Of a stretch of 64,000 nucleotides of DNA, positions 23,601 to 33,332 are shown piece by piece (within the stretch, counting starts at the first letter, position 1; every line of letters starts with the position of its first letter). The notes below the pieces were generated by a model, which worked only from the letters and a program-made list of their open reading frames with translations, ran no database searches and was not told the origin of the DNA. The stretch is from Sabellastarte sp. h YS-2021 (lineage: Eukaryota > Annelida > Polychaeta > Sabellida > Sabellidae), in the NCBI GenBank assembly GCA_964017235.1, contig OZ024931.1, forward strand, positions 126,801,530 through 126,865,529, in the 5' to 3' direction. Both the position numbers and the translations under genes were made by a program.

Positions 23601-26600
23601 GACATGGTTGAAGCGTGACATACAGAGTATTATGGTTGCAAATATATTCCTGTGGGGTGGGGGGCATAAGTGTTTATGGGAGCAACTTGTAATGACACTA
23701 AGTAAACAAAATGTTTGCTTAATGAAAGATACAAATGTAACTAGATGTAGTGTATCGGAGAACTGATGCAAATTGTATCCACCAGAAAGAAAACTCACCA
23801 ATCAACCATCACTTAACCTTGAAGGAGGAGCCCAAGGTAAAATCTGACCACATCAAAAGATTCTTAGCCCATGATTTCCAATAGGTTGATGTGACATTGC
23901 AAACCTCTAGGAACACGAATAAACAAGCTATAAGCACTTTTAATTTTGGCTATCCTCATTTGACCGTGAAAGAGAGACCAAAGCTCAAATCTGATCACAT
24001 CAAAAGATTCCTAGCGCATGATTTTATACAGGATGCTTTCACATTACAAACCTCTAGGACCAAGAAAAAGTGATTTATAAGCACTTTAGATTTTGCTATC
24101 CTCATTTGACCTCGAATGAAGGGTCCAAGGTCAAATCTGACAATATCAAAAGATTCCCGGCCCATGATTTCCTACAGGTCGGTTTCACATTGCAAACCTC
24201 TAGGACCAAAAATAAGCGAGCTATGAGCACTTTTAGGTTTGGCTATCCTTGTTTGACCTTGAAGGAGGGGTCCAAGGTCAAATCTGACCACACCAAAAGA
24301 TTCCCAGCCCATGATTTCCTATAGGCTGGTTTACAATCCCAAACCTTTAGGACCAATAATAAGCGAGTTATAAGCATTTTAAGTTTGGCTATCCTCATTT
24401 GACCTTGAAGGAGGGGTCCAAGATCAAATCTGACCACACCAGAAGATTCCCAGCCCATGATTTCCTATACGTTTGTTTTACCATCCCAAACCTGTCAACC
24501 AATTATAAGTGAGTTCTAAGCACTTTTAAGTTTGGTTATCCTCATTTGACCTTGAAGGAGGGGTCCAAGGTCAAATCTGACCACATCAAAAGATTCTCAG
24601 CCCATGATTTCCTATGCGTTGGTTTTACCATCCCAAACCTGTCAACCAAATATGAGTTCTAAGCACTTTTAAGTTTGGCTATCCTCATTTGACCTTGAAG
24701 GAGGGGTCCAAGGTCAAATCTGACCACATCAAAAGATTCTCAGCCCATGATTTCCTATACGTTGGTTTTACCATCCCAAACCTGTCAACCAGTTATAAGT
24801 GAGTTCTAAGCACCTTTAAGTTTGGTTATCTTCATTTGACCTTGAAGGAGGGGTCCAAGGTCAAATCTGACCACATCAAAAGATTCTCAGCCCATGATTT
24901 CCTATAAGTTGGTTTACCATCCCAAACCTCTAGGACCAATAATAAGTGAGTTATAAGCACTTATAAATTTGGCTATCCTCGTTTGACCTCGAAGGAGGGA
25001 TCCAAGTTCAAATCTGACAATATCAAAAGATTCCCGGCCCATTATTTCCTATAAGTTGGTTTCACATTGCAAACCTCTAGGACCAATAATAAGCGATTAT
25101 GAGCACTTTTAAATTTGGCTATCCTCGTTTGACCTTGAAGGAGGGATCCAAGTTCAAATCTGACAATATCAAAAGATTCCCGGCCCATTATTTCCTATAA
25201 GTTGGTTTCACATTGCAAACCTCTAGGACCAATAATAAGCGATTATGAGCACCTTTAGGTTTGGCTATCCTTGTTTGACCTTGAAGGAGGAGCCCAAGGT
25301 CAAATGCGACCACACCAAAAGATTTCCAGCCCATGATTTCCTATAGTTGGTTTACCATCCCAAACCTCTAGGACTAATAATAAGGGAGATATAACCACTT
25401 TTCATGACTGACAAAAAAAAACCCGTGGTGGCCATCTTGTTTGGTTATTTTTTTTTGGCACATTTTCTCTGTAACCAACAATCCTCTGTAACCAGTAAGC
25501 CTGGATGCTGCTACTCAATGATATACTCAACCTCCACAGCCATTTTCAATAGTTTCGATGTAATATAGTCAGCATTAAGTGTGAAAATATCTCCAAAAAG
25601 GCCAAATATGGCCTCAGTCAGTTACTTTGGCGGTCTGTGGATGACCGTCAATGAAGAGTTTCAAGGTCAAATATCTGCATGCTTACAGAGGACATATACA
25701 GTAGAACCTCCATTATCCGACCCTCTTGGGAGAGTAACAACAATTAAGTCAGATAATAGAATGGTCAGATAATAAAAAGCCTAAAATAGCAGGCTTAAAT
25801 GGAGTTGGGAGAGTGGATTGGAGGTTGGGTAATTGAAAAGTCGGATAATAGAGGGTTGGATAATAGAGGTTCCACTGTATATAAGTATTATATATACCAG
25901 CTAATGGATGATCTAACTTTCTGTATATGAGAACTGGGCCAAAATGTGAAAAACTGGCCAAAATCTGACCTTAAAGAAGCCCCCAGTGACCTTGAAATTG
26001 AAGGTCAATGTCACAAAACAAGAGCGTTCATGGCATTGCCCATATATACCCACATACAAAATTTGAAAGGTCTAATTAAAATAGTTTTTAAGTTATCGCG
26101 TCCAAAAGGAAATTTCTGCAGCGGCGGTGTGGCCGTACTGAATGCTAAGTATCCCCGACTTTCGTCCAGGGATATAATAAATATTGGCAATATCAATAAA
26201 CAATGTACCCACTAGTCACCACTGCACCAGAAAAAAATGTCCAAAAGAAAAAGTACAAAACACACTCACCATATCTAGAAGCAGTTCCACTTTAAACTTA
26301 AGTAAATTATTTTCTTCTAGAATTTTCTGGTACTGTTTCTTCACATTGGCTAGTTCTTTGTTACCACCCAATCCACCACCTGCACCTGGTAAATAAAAAA
26401 TAGCTTTACTTGCAAGTACATTGGTTCACTCTGATTAATAGACAGATTTTTGTTTTTAAAGAAGCTTACCATTATAGTATTCTGTGTACATTATTTCAAG
26501 CTAATGAAAAATAAAATAATCTACTTTGTCATTCCTACTGAATCTTGTACAGGACAGTTCTCCAATGTCAAGATTTACATAAAAATAATTCCCGGTAGAT

Positions 26601-26875
26601 TTCAACAAATAGTATAATTAACATTTTCTTTTAAAATTCTTAAATTGCATTCAATCCAGACAAGCCATTTCACAACAAACAAGATTTCATATAATTTGAT
26701 CAATACCTTGTATCCACTGCCCATCATCAAAGGTAATTTCCTGAGATCCCAGTCTTATCTTTATGGTTCCTGACTCCAGATCTCTTTCAGTTGCATCAAG
26801 GTTGAGATTTGACATAGATGGATATTTCCGAGGTCCACTTTTCTTGGGACTGAACTTATTTCCAAAAAGAGGCAT
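20558..26875 (-). CDS. CBY1: Protein chibby homologue 1 (three coding exons)
   Basis: Coding exons at 26875-26707, 26385-26270 and 20650-20558 join in frame to 125 residues; the human protein has 126. The first residues, MPLFGNKFSPKK, match the family signature. Ser20 sits in RKYPSMSNL, where the human 14-3-3 docking serine lies. QEITFDDGQWI fills the conserved central motif. Residues from about 68 to 105 form a leucine-rich coiled coil (EENNLLKFKVELLLDMLSERT), and the C-terminus is basic (YKQKRR). Family members act at the distal centriole/ciliary base and antagonise beta-catenin. All four splice sites are GT-AG with phases that agree. Intron 1 is 321 bp and intron 2 is 5,619 bp, the latter mostly transposon-derived. 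A 3' splice site just before the ATG (26886-26887) suggests an upstream 5' UTR exon. Confidence 0.95.
21141..22919 (+). mobile_element. Family A element, copy 1, in CBY1 intron 2
   Basis: The left end has a small hairpin GCATCAGAGATGC (21143-21155), then TACCCCACAGCC (21159-21170). The right end has a hairpin whose inner arm GGGCTGTGGGGTA (about 22902-22914) is the inverted repeat of it. A 330-bp unique left part precedes a 146-bp tandem core. The copy at 61370-63050 has the same order in inverted orientation. The layout resembles non-autonomous Helentron-like elements. The class is inferred. Confidence 0.7.
21500..22850 (+). repeat. 146-bp tandem array (about 9 copies), family A core
   Basis: CACTACGGCA recurs at 21691, 21837, 21983 and 22130, giving 146-147 bp spacing. 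Each unit has TGCACACCTACACCCCCTAA, AAGTATCAACTTCCTA, GGTTTCCGAGATATAGCCCG and CAAGGTCAAAGGTCA. Short ORFs through the array are chance products of the repeat. Confidence 0.95.
23283..23465 (-). pseudogene. Fragment of a LINE reverse transcriptase C-terminus
   Basis: The frame reads HAPAFWNSLPVHVRTSPSVT and then KRKHKSE, resembling the AP-LWNSLP-IR...FK-KLKT end of CR1/L2-type non-LTR elements. Only about 60 residues remain and no other LINE domain is adjacent. It lies in CBY1 intron 2. Confidence 0.6.
23820..25400 (+). repeat. 143-147 bp tandem array (about 10 copies), core of family D copy 2
   Basis: CTCATTTGACC or CTCGTTTGACC recurs at 24541, 24684, 24831, 24978 and 25124. Units contain CCTTGAAGGAGGGGTCCAAG, TCAAATCTGACCACA and CCCATGATTTCCTAT. 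The same repeat forms part of the core of the family C element at 40980-41560. Confidence 0.95.
25699..25877. mobile_element. Tigger/pogo-like MITE (179 bp)
   Basis: Terminal inverted repeats are CAGTAGAACCTCCATTATCC against CAGTGGAACCTCTATTATCC. TA flanks at 25697-25698 and 25878-25879 give the target duplication. CAGT-GAACCTC...TATCCG termini are typical of pogo/Tigger derivatives. It interrupts sequence that is continuous in the family D copy at 58118. Confidence 0.88.
26270..26385 (-). CDS. CBY1: CBY1 coding exon 2
   Basis: It lies between acceptor TTTATTTACCAG and donor GTGAGTGTG. It completes a glycine codon split with exon 1 and encodes AGGGLGGNKELANVKKQYQK then ILEENNLLKFKVELLLDM, the main coiled-coil segment. 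It ends in phase 0. Confidence 0.95.
26707..26875 (-). CDS. CBY1: CBY1 coding exon 1
   Basis: The ATG at 26875-26873 opens MPLFGNKFSPKKSGPRKYPS. The exon ends CAAG|GTATTG at 26707, splitting a glycine codon (phase 1). Reading past the donor gives only a few residues and a stop. ACAAAG before the ATG is a fair initiation context. Confidence 0.95.
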
Positions 26876-26885
26876 CTTTGTTTAG

Positions 26886-26887
26886 CT
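26886..26887 (-). other. Putative 3' splice site in the CBY1 5' UTR
   Basis: The minus strand reads GCTTATTTCAG|CTAAACAAAG and then ATG. A pyrimidine-leaning tract with AG ten bases before the start suggests that the ATG exon is preceded by a non-coding exon further upstream, which was not located. Confidence 0.5.
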
Positions 26888-28229
26888 GAAATAAGCACCA
26901 ATACACATAATATGACTAATTTTAAACAACCAAACATTCTGGATAAAACTTATCATTGTAATATCTAGAATTATTTCTAATTTTGGATTTATCAGGTGTT
27001 TATAAGCAACTGACTTAACTACCACAGAGCCATGTCAAGTTCCCCAGAATCAGAAAAGCTAGAGTTCTCAGATAATGTGGCTTGTAGATTCTGTTATTCT
27101 AAAGGATCTAGCTCAGACTTGATCTGTTTCGTAAATACATGTAGTTAGAGGCAGTTATTGCCAATTATTAGTATGTAATCATACAGCTGCAATTCTAATG
27201 ATGATAATCAGGGTTTGATCACACTTCCTGCATAGTATCAGTAACATCAGCGATGCAAACATGTACTATATAAATGACTTGAGACTTTGAGTGACTTTAG
27301 ATTTATGTAAAGTAGTCTACTTAACTTACTAACTATTGTACTGTCCCTATATGAATTTAAAGCTAACATTGTCACAATGCTCAATTTTCATGCCTTATGA
27401 TTTTTATCTCAGGCTAACCTATTCTGTTTGGTGCAAACTTAGCAATTTTTTAAAAGAGAAAAAAACTGCTTGTAAATAATTTTGATTTAATACGTATACA
27501 TAGCCATTGATTCACTGCAAGTGTGTTGGTGTCAAAATAATTGATCAGATTATGCTGACGTTAAGGAAAATACCAAATTTGTTAGTCACTCAGCACCACA
27601 CCTTGCAGTTCTTGAAGTGTAGTCAAAGTGCAGGTGTGGTAGAAACTTCTTCAGGTTATTTTTTGTTTTTTTTTTTGTTTTTTGTACAATATCCAGTTAT
27701 TTTATCATGAGTTTATGAATTTCTAGTGTATTTCTTCCTATATTTCTTATGTTTGATCTTAAAACAGCCTTTCTATTCACAAAATATTATCAGTAAATCC
27801 TGGAGAATTTGAGTTCTATAGATTTGAGTTTTATAACACACCTAATAATAATTCAGCTCAAAGTTTCCAAGCTAAAATTTCTCAGAAAATTATTATAATC
27901 ATATTGTAAACAGTTTATAGCAAACACAATCATTAAATAAAAAAAAAATATTAAGTTTTGCGATAATTAGAAGTAAGAAACACGGCTGGTGTTAGATTCT
28001 GACAGCATTTAATCCACAAACTGCATTTGTCATTCCAAAAAAGCTTGCACAAAGACTTGAAATAGTTAATCACAACAAAGAAAGCTAAAAAAAAGCATTA
28101 TGTCAAAAATTTTATGTTTTATTTGATTTTTAAATAAAACTCTGGAATAAGTGTTCAAATCAAACACTCTCCATATAAAAACCGGGCATGTAGTAAGTGT
28201 TCACTCCATACCTCCTACAAAACTATCAC
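26888..28229. other. Stretch with no recognised gene
   Basis: AT-rich, apparently unique DNA upstream of CBY1. It should hold the CBY1 promoter and first exon, but no core promoter motif could be assigned with confidence. Confidence 0.35.
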
Positions 28230-28517
28230 TAGCGGATCCAGGGGGGGGGGGTTCAGGGCGTTCGAACCCCCCCCCCCCCTTGAAAAATAATGTAAAGGGG
28301 TTCAACCCAAAGTACAAAATTATTTCTTGACAGTGGTGTCAAATTACAGGAAATGCACTCTATTTTTACCTAAAATTAATTTTTTTTTCCAGGGGGGCAT
28401 GCCCCCCGACCCCCTTAGTTACAATATGTCTGATGTGAACCCCCACCTTACTCAATGTGAACCCCTACCTTACTCGATGTGAACCCCCACCTTACATAAA
28501 AGCTGGATCCGCCCCTG
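28230..28517. mobile_element. hAT-like MITE (288 bp) with G and C homopolymers
   Basis: The termini carry CGGATCCAG and its complement; the right end reads CTGGATCCGCCCCTG, so the full TIR is probably CAGGGGCGGATCCAG with a shortened left copy. The 8-bp sequence ACTATCAC flanks both sides (28222-28229, 28518-28525), as expected for hAT insertions. Inside are runs of G and C and repeats of TGTGAACCCC. Confidence 0.85.
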
Positions 28518-30607
28518 ACTATCACATAGTAACTTCTGTCACAGCATCATACTTTCAACTTTCAGTCTAAAGCCATGGTATCACAATGAAAATCAAAAGT
28601 ATAAGGCCAAGAAAGTAAGAGGTCACAGTATTCCATAGGGTTTTCTGGCAATATTTTATAGGCCTAAATAGAAATGCTGTTTTATGACATTTACTTACTC
28701 AAATGGCAAGTGTTTATGAAAATTAATTTAGAAGTAACATTATGCCTTATGCATTCTATTATACAGCAGAGTGGAAACACTCAATGTCACTGTAAACACA
28801 CCATACCGCAAGTGTTGTGGTAGGACTTTGTGAGTGTGATGGGAATTCTGTTTACTCTGTGTTATGTAAATTAATACTAGTTTAGTTATTTTATTATAGT
28901 GACACATATATCTTTACAAATAAATGTTACACTTAAAGAGCCTGTAGCACCCTGAACACAACTAACACAACCAGTTGAAAACCACATAAACAAAGCACCT
29001 ACATACAACATTTTGAAAACTGCCATGTTATAAGGGATATATTTCACTTTTTATGCAGCTCCCTCCCCACAGCTTTCAAACATAAACAGCCATGTTAGCA
29101 GAATGCTGTGACATATAAGAATGGATTGCTTTGTCAGGGCCACTGAAAATCCTAGTAATATTGCACTATAAACTGTACAGTAAAATTTTTGTCTGGTGCA
29201 CACAAATTGTTTTAATTTACATAAAAAGTTATTCTACTTGTCAAAGAGTAAATGGCCAATCATTACTCAAGGATAGTATTTCTTGCACCTTTTTATAAAT
29301 TAGAAACCCGTCTCCAGGAAAAAAAAATACAAATACAAGTACACAATAAAAGTTTTGTTTATAGTTTGTGTTTCTTGAAACAATAGTGACAATGGACATG
29401 AAATATTCCAGGAGTAACTTGATATTAATTTATTAAATAATACTTAGATTAAAGTATGTATATCGCTTTTCATTTGACATTCCACTCAAATATAGTCAAT
29501 AATAACATGTTTTAATATTTGATTATGTTTATGTTTTGTAAACAATTCTTAACAAATGCTGTAATTACAAGAATATCAACTTCTATGAGTTTGATCATGC
29601 ACACATTTGTACATTACATGAAAATGTCATGACAGAACTTAAATTCTTATGGCAGAATTTGAAATTATTTTGACAGAATTTCCAACCCTTGTATTGCAGT
29701 GGTTTAGAAGAATATCAAGTTCAGTCAGCAGAATTTAGACAGAATTCATAATTCTGTTGATGAAACTTAAATTTACAGTATTCAAAATATTTTGTCCACA
29801 TGCATTATGAATAAGATTCATTCAGAATTTAAATTATGACAGAATAATCCTCAGCAAAATCAAATTGGAGGTCCAGATTTTAGTTTACTTTAAAGAATTA
29901 CAATTATCCCGTCTTTTTTGTTCATCTAATACTACTTTTCTTTTTGTCAAAAGTCAACTATGGTAGTTCAGCTAAAACATACCTAGCCATGGTTTGAATT
30001 TCGATGTCAGATATTCTCATGTTTCTGGTATAATATACTCAAGTTTTATGAGCAAATAGAGTTTTTAAAACTTCAAATGAAAAACCAGCAAAACCAAGCT
30101 TTGAAGTGATGTTTCATAAAAAAGTAAGAGATATGTAAATTGCAAGGATTATTTATAAGACTATATTTTGTTTATTTATTTTGTTTTTTCTCATTACAAA
30201 TAGCAATGGTGCCATCTAAGTAATTATTATTATGCTAAACATTCGGGAAATAAATTATATTGACTAAAACAATACAATTTTAAAAACTGCCATATACAAA
30301 CCCAGGTTTGAAATCATTAGCCCTTATGACTTTGTATATGGATAGAATCAAAATAATCTTGTTAACTTTTGAAATGAATTTACATTACATTCAGTATTTG
30401 TAATCTAAATATTACTGACATAAGAACCACTGACATTATTTATATTCATATCTTCATTTTCAGTTATACTGTCATCATCAGACAGAAAGGGTTCAGATTT
30501 ATAAAAGCACAATGCCTCCTTTATGATTACTACTGTTATCATCACTAAAATTTGATTTATTTTCACTAGTGCCAACTTCTGAATCTGTGCATGATTAATG
30601 TATACAA
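28518..30607. other. Stretch with no recognised gene
   Basis: AT-rich, apparently unique sequence. Between 29630 and 29860 the motif GACAGAATT/GCAGAATTT recurs about eight times. No coding signal is seen. Confidence 0.35.
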
Positions 30608-30811
30608 TTTTCAACACCAGAAGACATAATTAGATTTTAAACACCAGGAAATAAGTACAAGAATACTGTAGTCTATTTTCAACACCAGAAGATATAATTA
30701 GATTTTAAACACCAGGAAATAAGTACAAGAATACTGTAGTCTATTTTCAACACCAGAAGATATAATTAGATTTTAAACACCAGGAAATAAGTACAAGAAT
30801 ACTGTAGTCTT
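30608..30811 (+). repeat. 68-bp tandem repeat, three copies
   Basis: CAACACCAGAAG recurs at 30612, 30680 and 30748 at exact 68-bp spacing. The copies are almost identical, so the triplication is recent. Confidence 0.95.
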
Positions 30812-30921
30812 TACAGTGTTTTTGTGCAAGTGGAAATTTCTGCAATTGTGTGATGTAGTACACACAAGCTTTGGACTGCTGGCCTGGAGTTTTTTCTTCC
30901 AAGAGGGAGGGAAATTTGAGT

Positions 30922-31697
30922 GACATTTCAGACAAATCTAAATTTTTTATACATTTTCGATGATTAGACATCCAAATAATACAACAATATAACTACAAAT
31001 GCAAACATTTATAGTGCCACATTTTCCACATGTATCATTTTTACAAAATTAATTACATACATTTCACTGTCATTTTAAATGTTTGGCTGACCACCCCTCA
31101 GATTATGGCTCACACCCCGAAGGAAATCTGGTATAGACTTGCGGCCTAGGGATCTGTCCTCACAGAGATTGCACAGTCTACCTTGAAGTTCTGTGTAGAC
31201 TTTCTTGGTTCTCCTTTGGTCTCACACCACGCTCATCCCGAAGAAGGACAGCAGAGACCCGAGCACATTCCACTTGCAAGTACTCAATAAGTTTCCACAC
31301 TGTTGGGTGGCTTTGACCAACGAGGCTCTGAAATTCGTTATTCCATCCTTCTGATACGTTGTTGGTCCTTGGTTGGTCCACAAGGGTCACTCCATGCACA
31401 TTCCATTGGGCAGGCGCAAATATGGGTGGGACACGCCGGAACCGGAGTTGAAGATCTGGGGTCTGACGTCTGGGACGCAGATGGCCTATCACATAGTTGG
31501 TATCAAAGTACTCCAGCAGTGGAGTTGCTTCTTCTGGAGCGGAGTCTCTCAGGAAGGCCATCCCTTCATCACTTCATCACTTCATATGGAAAATGTGGCA
31601 CAATAAATGTTTGTATTTGTAGTTATATTGTTGTATAATTTGGATGTTTAATCATCGAAAATGTATAAAAAATTTAGATTTGTCCGAAACGTCCGCC
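30922..31697 (-). mobile_element. MULE-type remnant with terminal inverted repeats of about 110 bp
   Basis: 30922-31030 and the reverse complement of 31590-31697 are about 90% alike (ACAAATCTAAATTTTTTATA, TACAACAATATAACTACAAA). They enclose a fragment of a MULE-family transposase. Long TIRs around a MULE transposase fit an internally deleted Mutator-like element. No target duplication was found at these ends. Confidence 0.72.
31075..31561 (-). pseudogene. MULE transposase C-terminal fragment
   Basis: The first frame reads LLEYFDTNYVIGHLRPRR, QWNVHGVTL, then PRTNNVSEGWNNEFQSLVGQ and SHPTVWKLIEYLQ, the conserved C-terminal block of MULE/FLYWCH-associated transposases. A one-base frameshift near 31205-31225 leads to KKVYTELQGRLCNLCEDRSL and DFLRGVSHNLR, ending at TAA 31075-31077. 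The catalytic DDE core is absent, so it cannot transpose itself. Confidence 0.82.
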
Positions 31698-31780
31698 ATT
31701 GAAAATGGCCTGGCCAGAACGTATGTGGCCAGAACGTCCTAGGCCGAAATGTCCATAGCTGAAACATCCGTCCACCATTA
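31680..31780. repeat. Cluster of GAAACGTCC-like motifs
   Basis: Five variants of (C/T)(C/G)(A/G)AACGTCC or its close relatives occur in 100 bp, with a small palindrome GCCATTGAAAATGGC. It abuts the MULE terminal repeat and may be part of its outer end. Confidence 0.5.
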
Positions 31781-32239
31781 TATTGTTAATATTATTTTAA
31801 AAATATACCTTGACAAATCTTAAAACATAAATTGTAAACAACATACTATGAGAAGAGTTGTTGAGTACACCAGATATAAAAGAAATACTTTTTGAAAAGA
31901 ATTAGGAAAATGTCAAATCCATCTTCAATCGGTTATATTGGTGCAAACATGATGAGAACTTGGACAAATATTTATAGATGACATGGAAATCTTGCCTGCT
32001 TCTATTTTTTTAACTTGTCAAACTAGAAAAATGTTTTTGCTTACAAAACCAAAACGTTCCCAAAGGTTAGATGCAATATAATAGTAGAAAAAGGTTTTTG
32101 AAAAGAAAAACCAACAGCGCTGAGAGAAGAAATGAATGTTAAGCAGACAGTGTGGAGGTTTATGCATTAATATAAAAGAACAAGACCACTGCCGCGGTTT
32201 GTATCTCCCGCCGAGTACCGCAGGGGAAGAAATACTACA

Positions 32240-33050
32240 TTGAAATTTTTCCCCTTTGCATAGGACACTGTTGTACCATCCTGCAGGTCGAAAATTCGCT
32301 TGAAATCGCTCTATCTGTTACGCTTTTCGAGATATTGATACTTTTCTATTTTCAGCAAAAATCCAAGATGGCCGCCGAAAGTGGCGAAAAATGAAATTTT
32401 TCCCCTTTGGACAGGACACTGTTGTATCACCCTGCGGGTCAAAAATTCGCTCGAAATCGCTCGATCTCTTATGGTTTTTGAGATATTGACACTTTTTCAT
32501 TTTCCGCCAAAATCTAAGATGGCCGCCAAAAGTGGCGAAAATTGAAATTTTCCCCCTTTGCACAGGAGACTCTTGTACCACCCTGCAGGTCAAAAATTTG
32601 CTCGAAATCGCTCTATCTCTTACGGTTTTTGAGATATTGACACTTTTCTATTTTCCGCAAAAATCCAAAATGGCCGCCAAAAGTGGCGAAAATCGCTATT
32701 TTTCCCCTTTGCACAGGACACTCTTGTGCTACCCTTCTGGCCAAAAATTCGCTTGAAATCGCTCTATCTCTTACGGTTTTAGAGATATTCACACTTTTCC
32801 ATTTTCCGCAAAAATCCAAGATGGCTGCCAAAAGTGGTGAAAATTGAAATTTTACCCCTTTGCACAGGACATTCTTGTACTACCTTGCAGGTCAAAAATT
32901 CGCTCGAAATCGCTCTATCTCTTATGGTTTTCGAGATATTCACACTTTTTCATTTTTTCCCGCTAAAATCCAAGATGGCCGCCAAAAGTGGCGAAAATTG
33001 AAATCTTTCCCCTTTGCATAGGACACTTTTGTACTACCCTGAAGGTCTAA
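32240..33050 (-). repeat. 152-bp tandem array (about 5 copies)
   Basis: GAGATATT recurs at about 32329, 32479, 32630, 32782 and 32935. Units carry TCGAAATCGCTCTATCTCTT, AAAATCCAAGATGGCCGCC and CCCCTTTGCACAGGACAC. Part of the unit is homologous, inverted, to the 169-bp array at 3927-4697. Confidence 0.93.
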
Positions 33051-33332
33051 ATGCAATAGTTTTCAAGTTACAAGTGGTTTCACTCATGATGGAAGTTAGT
33101 GAAAAATCCAAAAGTAGCTATTACTCACTTATCTATTGAGATAGACACCCAAGTTACTCACCATGTTGTTGCTGTGGGAAAAAGTAGGTGAATAACATAT
33201 TTTAACAAAATGCTCTAAATACAATACTTTTCAAGTTATAATCGATTTAGTGCATGATTTCATTAATTTTAATGCATTAAAAATTATTTTAATAATTCAT
33301 AAAAAAACTTTAGCATGTTAAATATCTGCAAA

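Larger units (their letters stand above)
23563..26172 (-). mobile_element. Family D element, copy 2, in CBY1 intron 2
   Basis: Read on the minus strand it starts A|TCCCTGGACGAAAGTCGGGG at 26172 and ends ...CAATCTCTAG|T at 23563. Subterminal inverted repeats are TATCCCTGGAC (26174-26164) and GTTCGGGGATA (23598-23588). The 5' TC, the 3' CTAG and the A/T flanks fit a Helitron-type insertion. Its 5' 500 bp and 3' 60 bp match the copy at 58118-60594, but the tandem core differs. A Tigger-like MITE sits inside at 25699-25877. Its 5' end lies 97 bp from the exon 2 splice donor. Confidence 0.7.

Noticed and set aside
31303..31638. Plus-strand ORFs over the MULE fragment
   Set aside because: The minus-strand frame carries the recognisable transposase motifs; the plus-strand frames are shadows.
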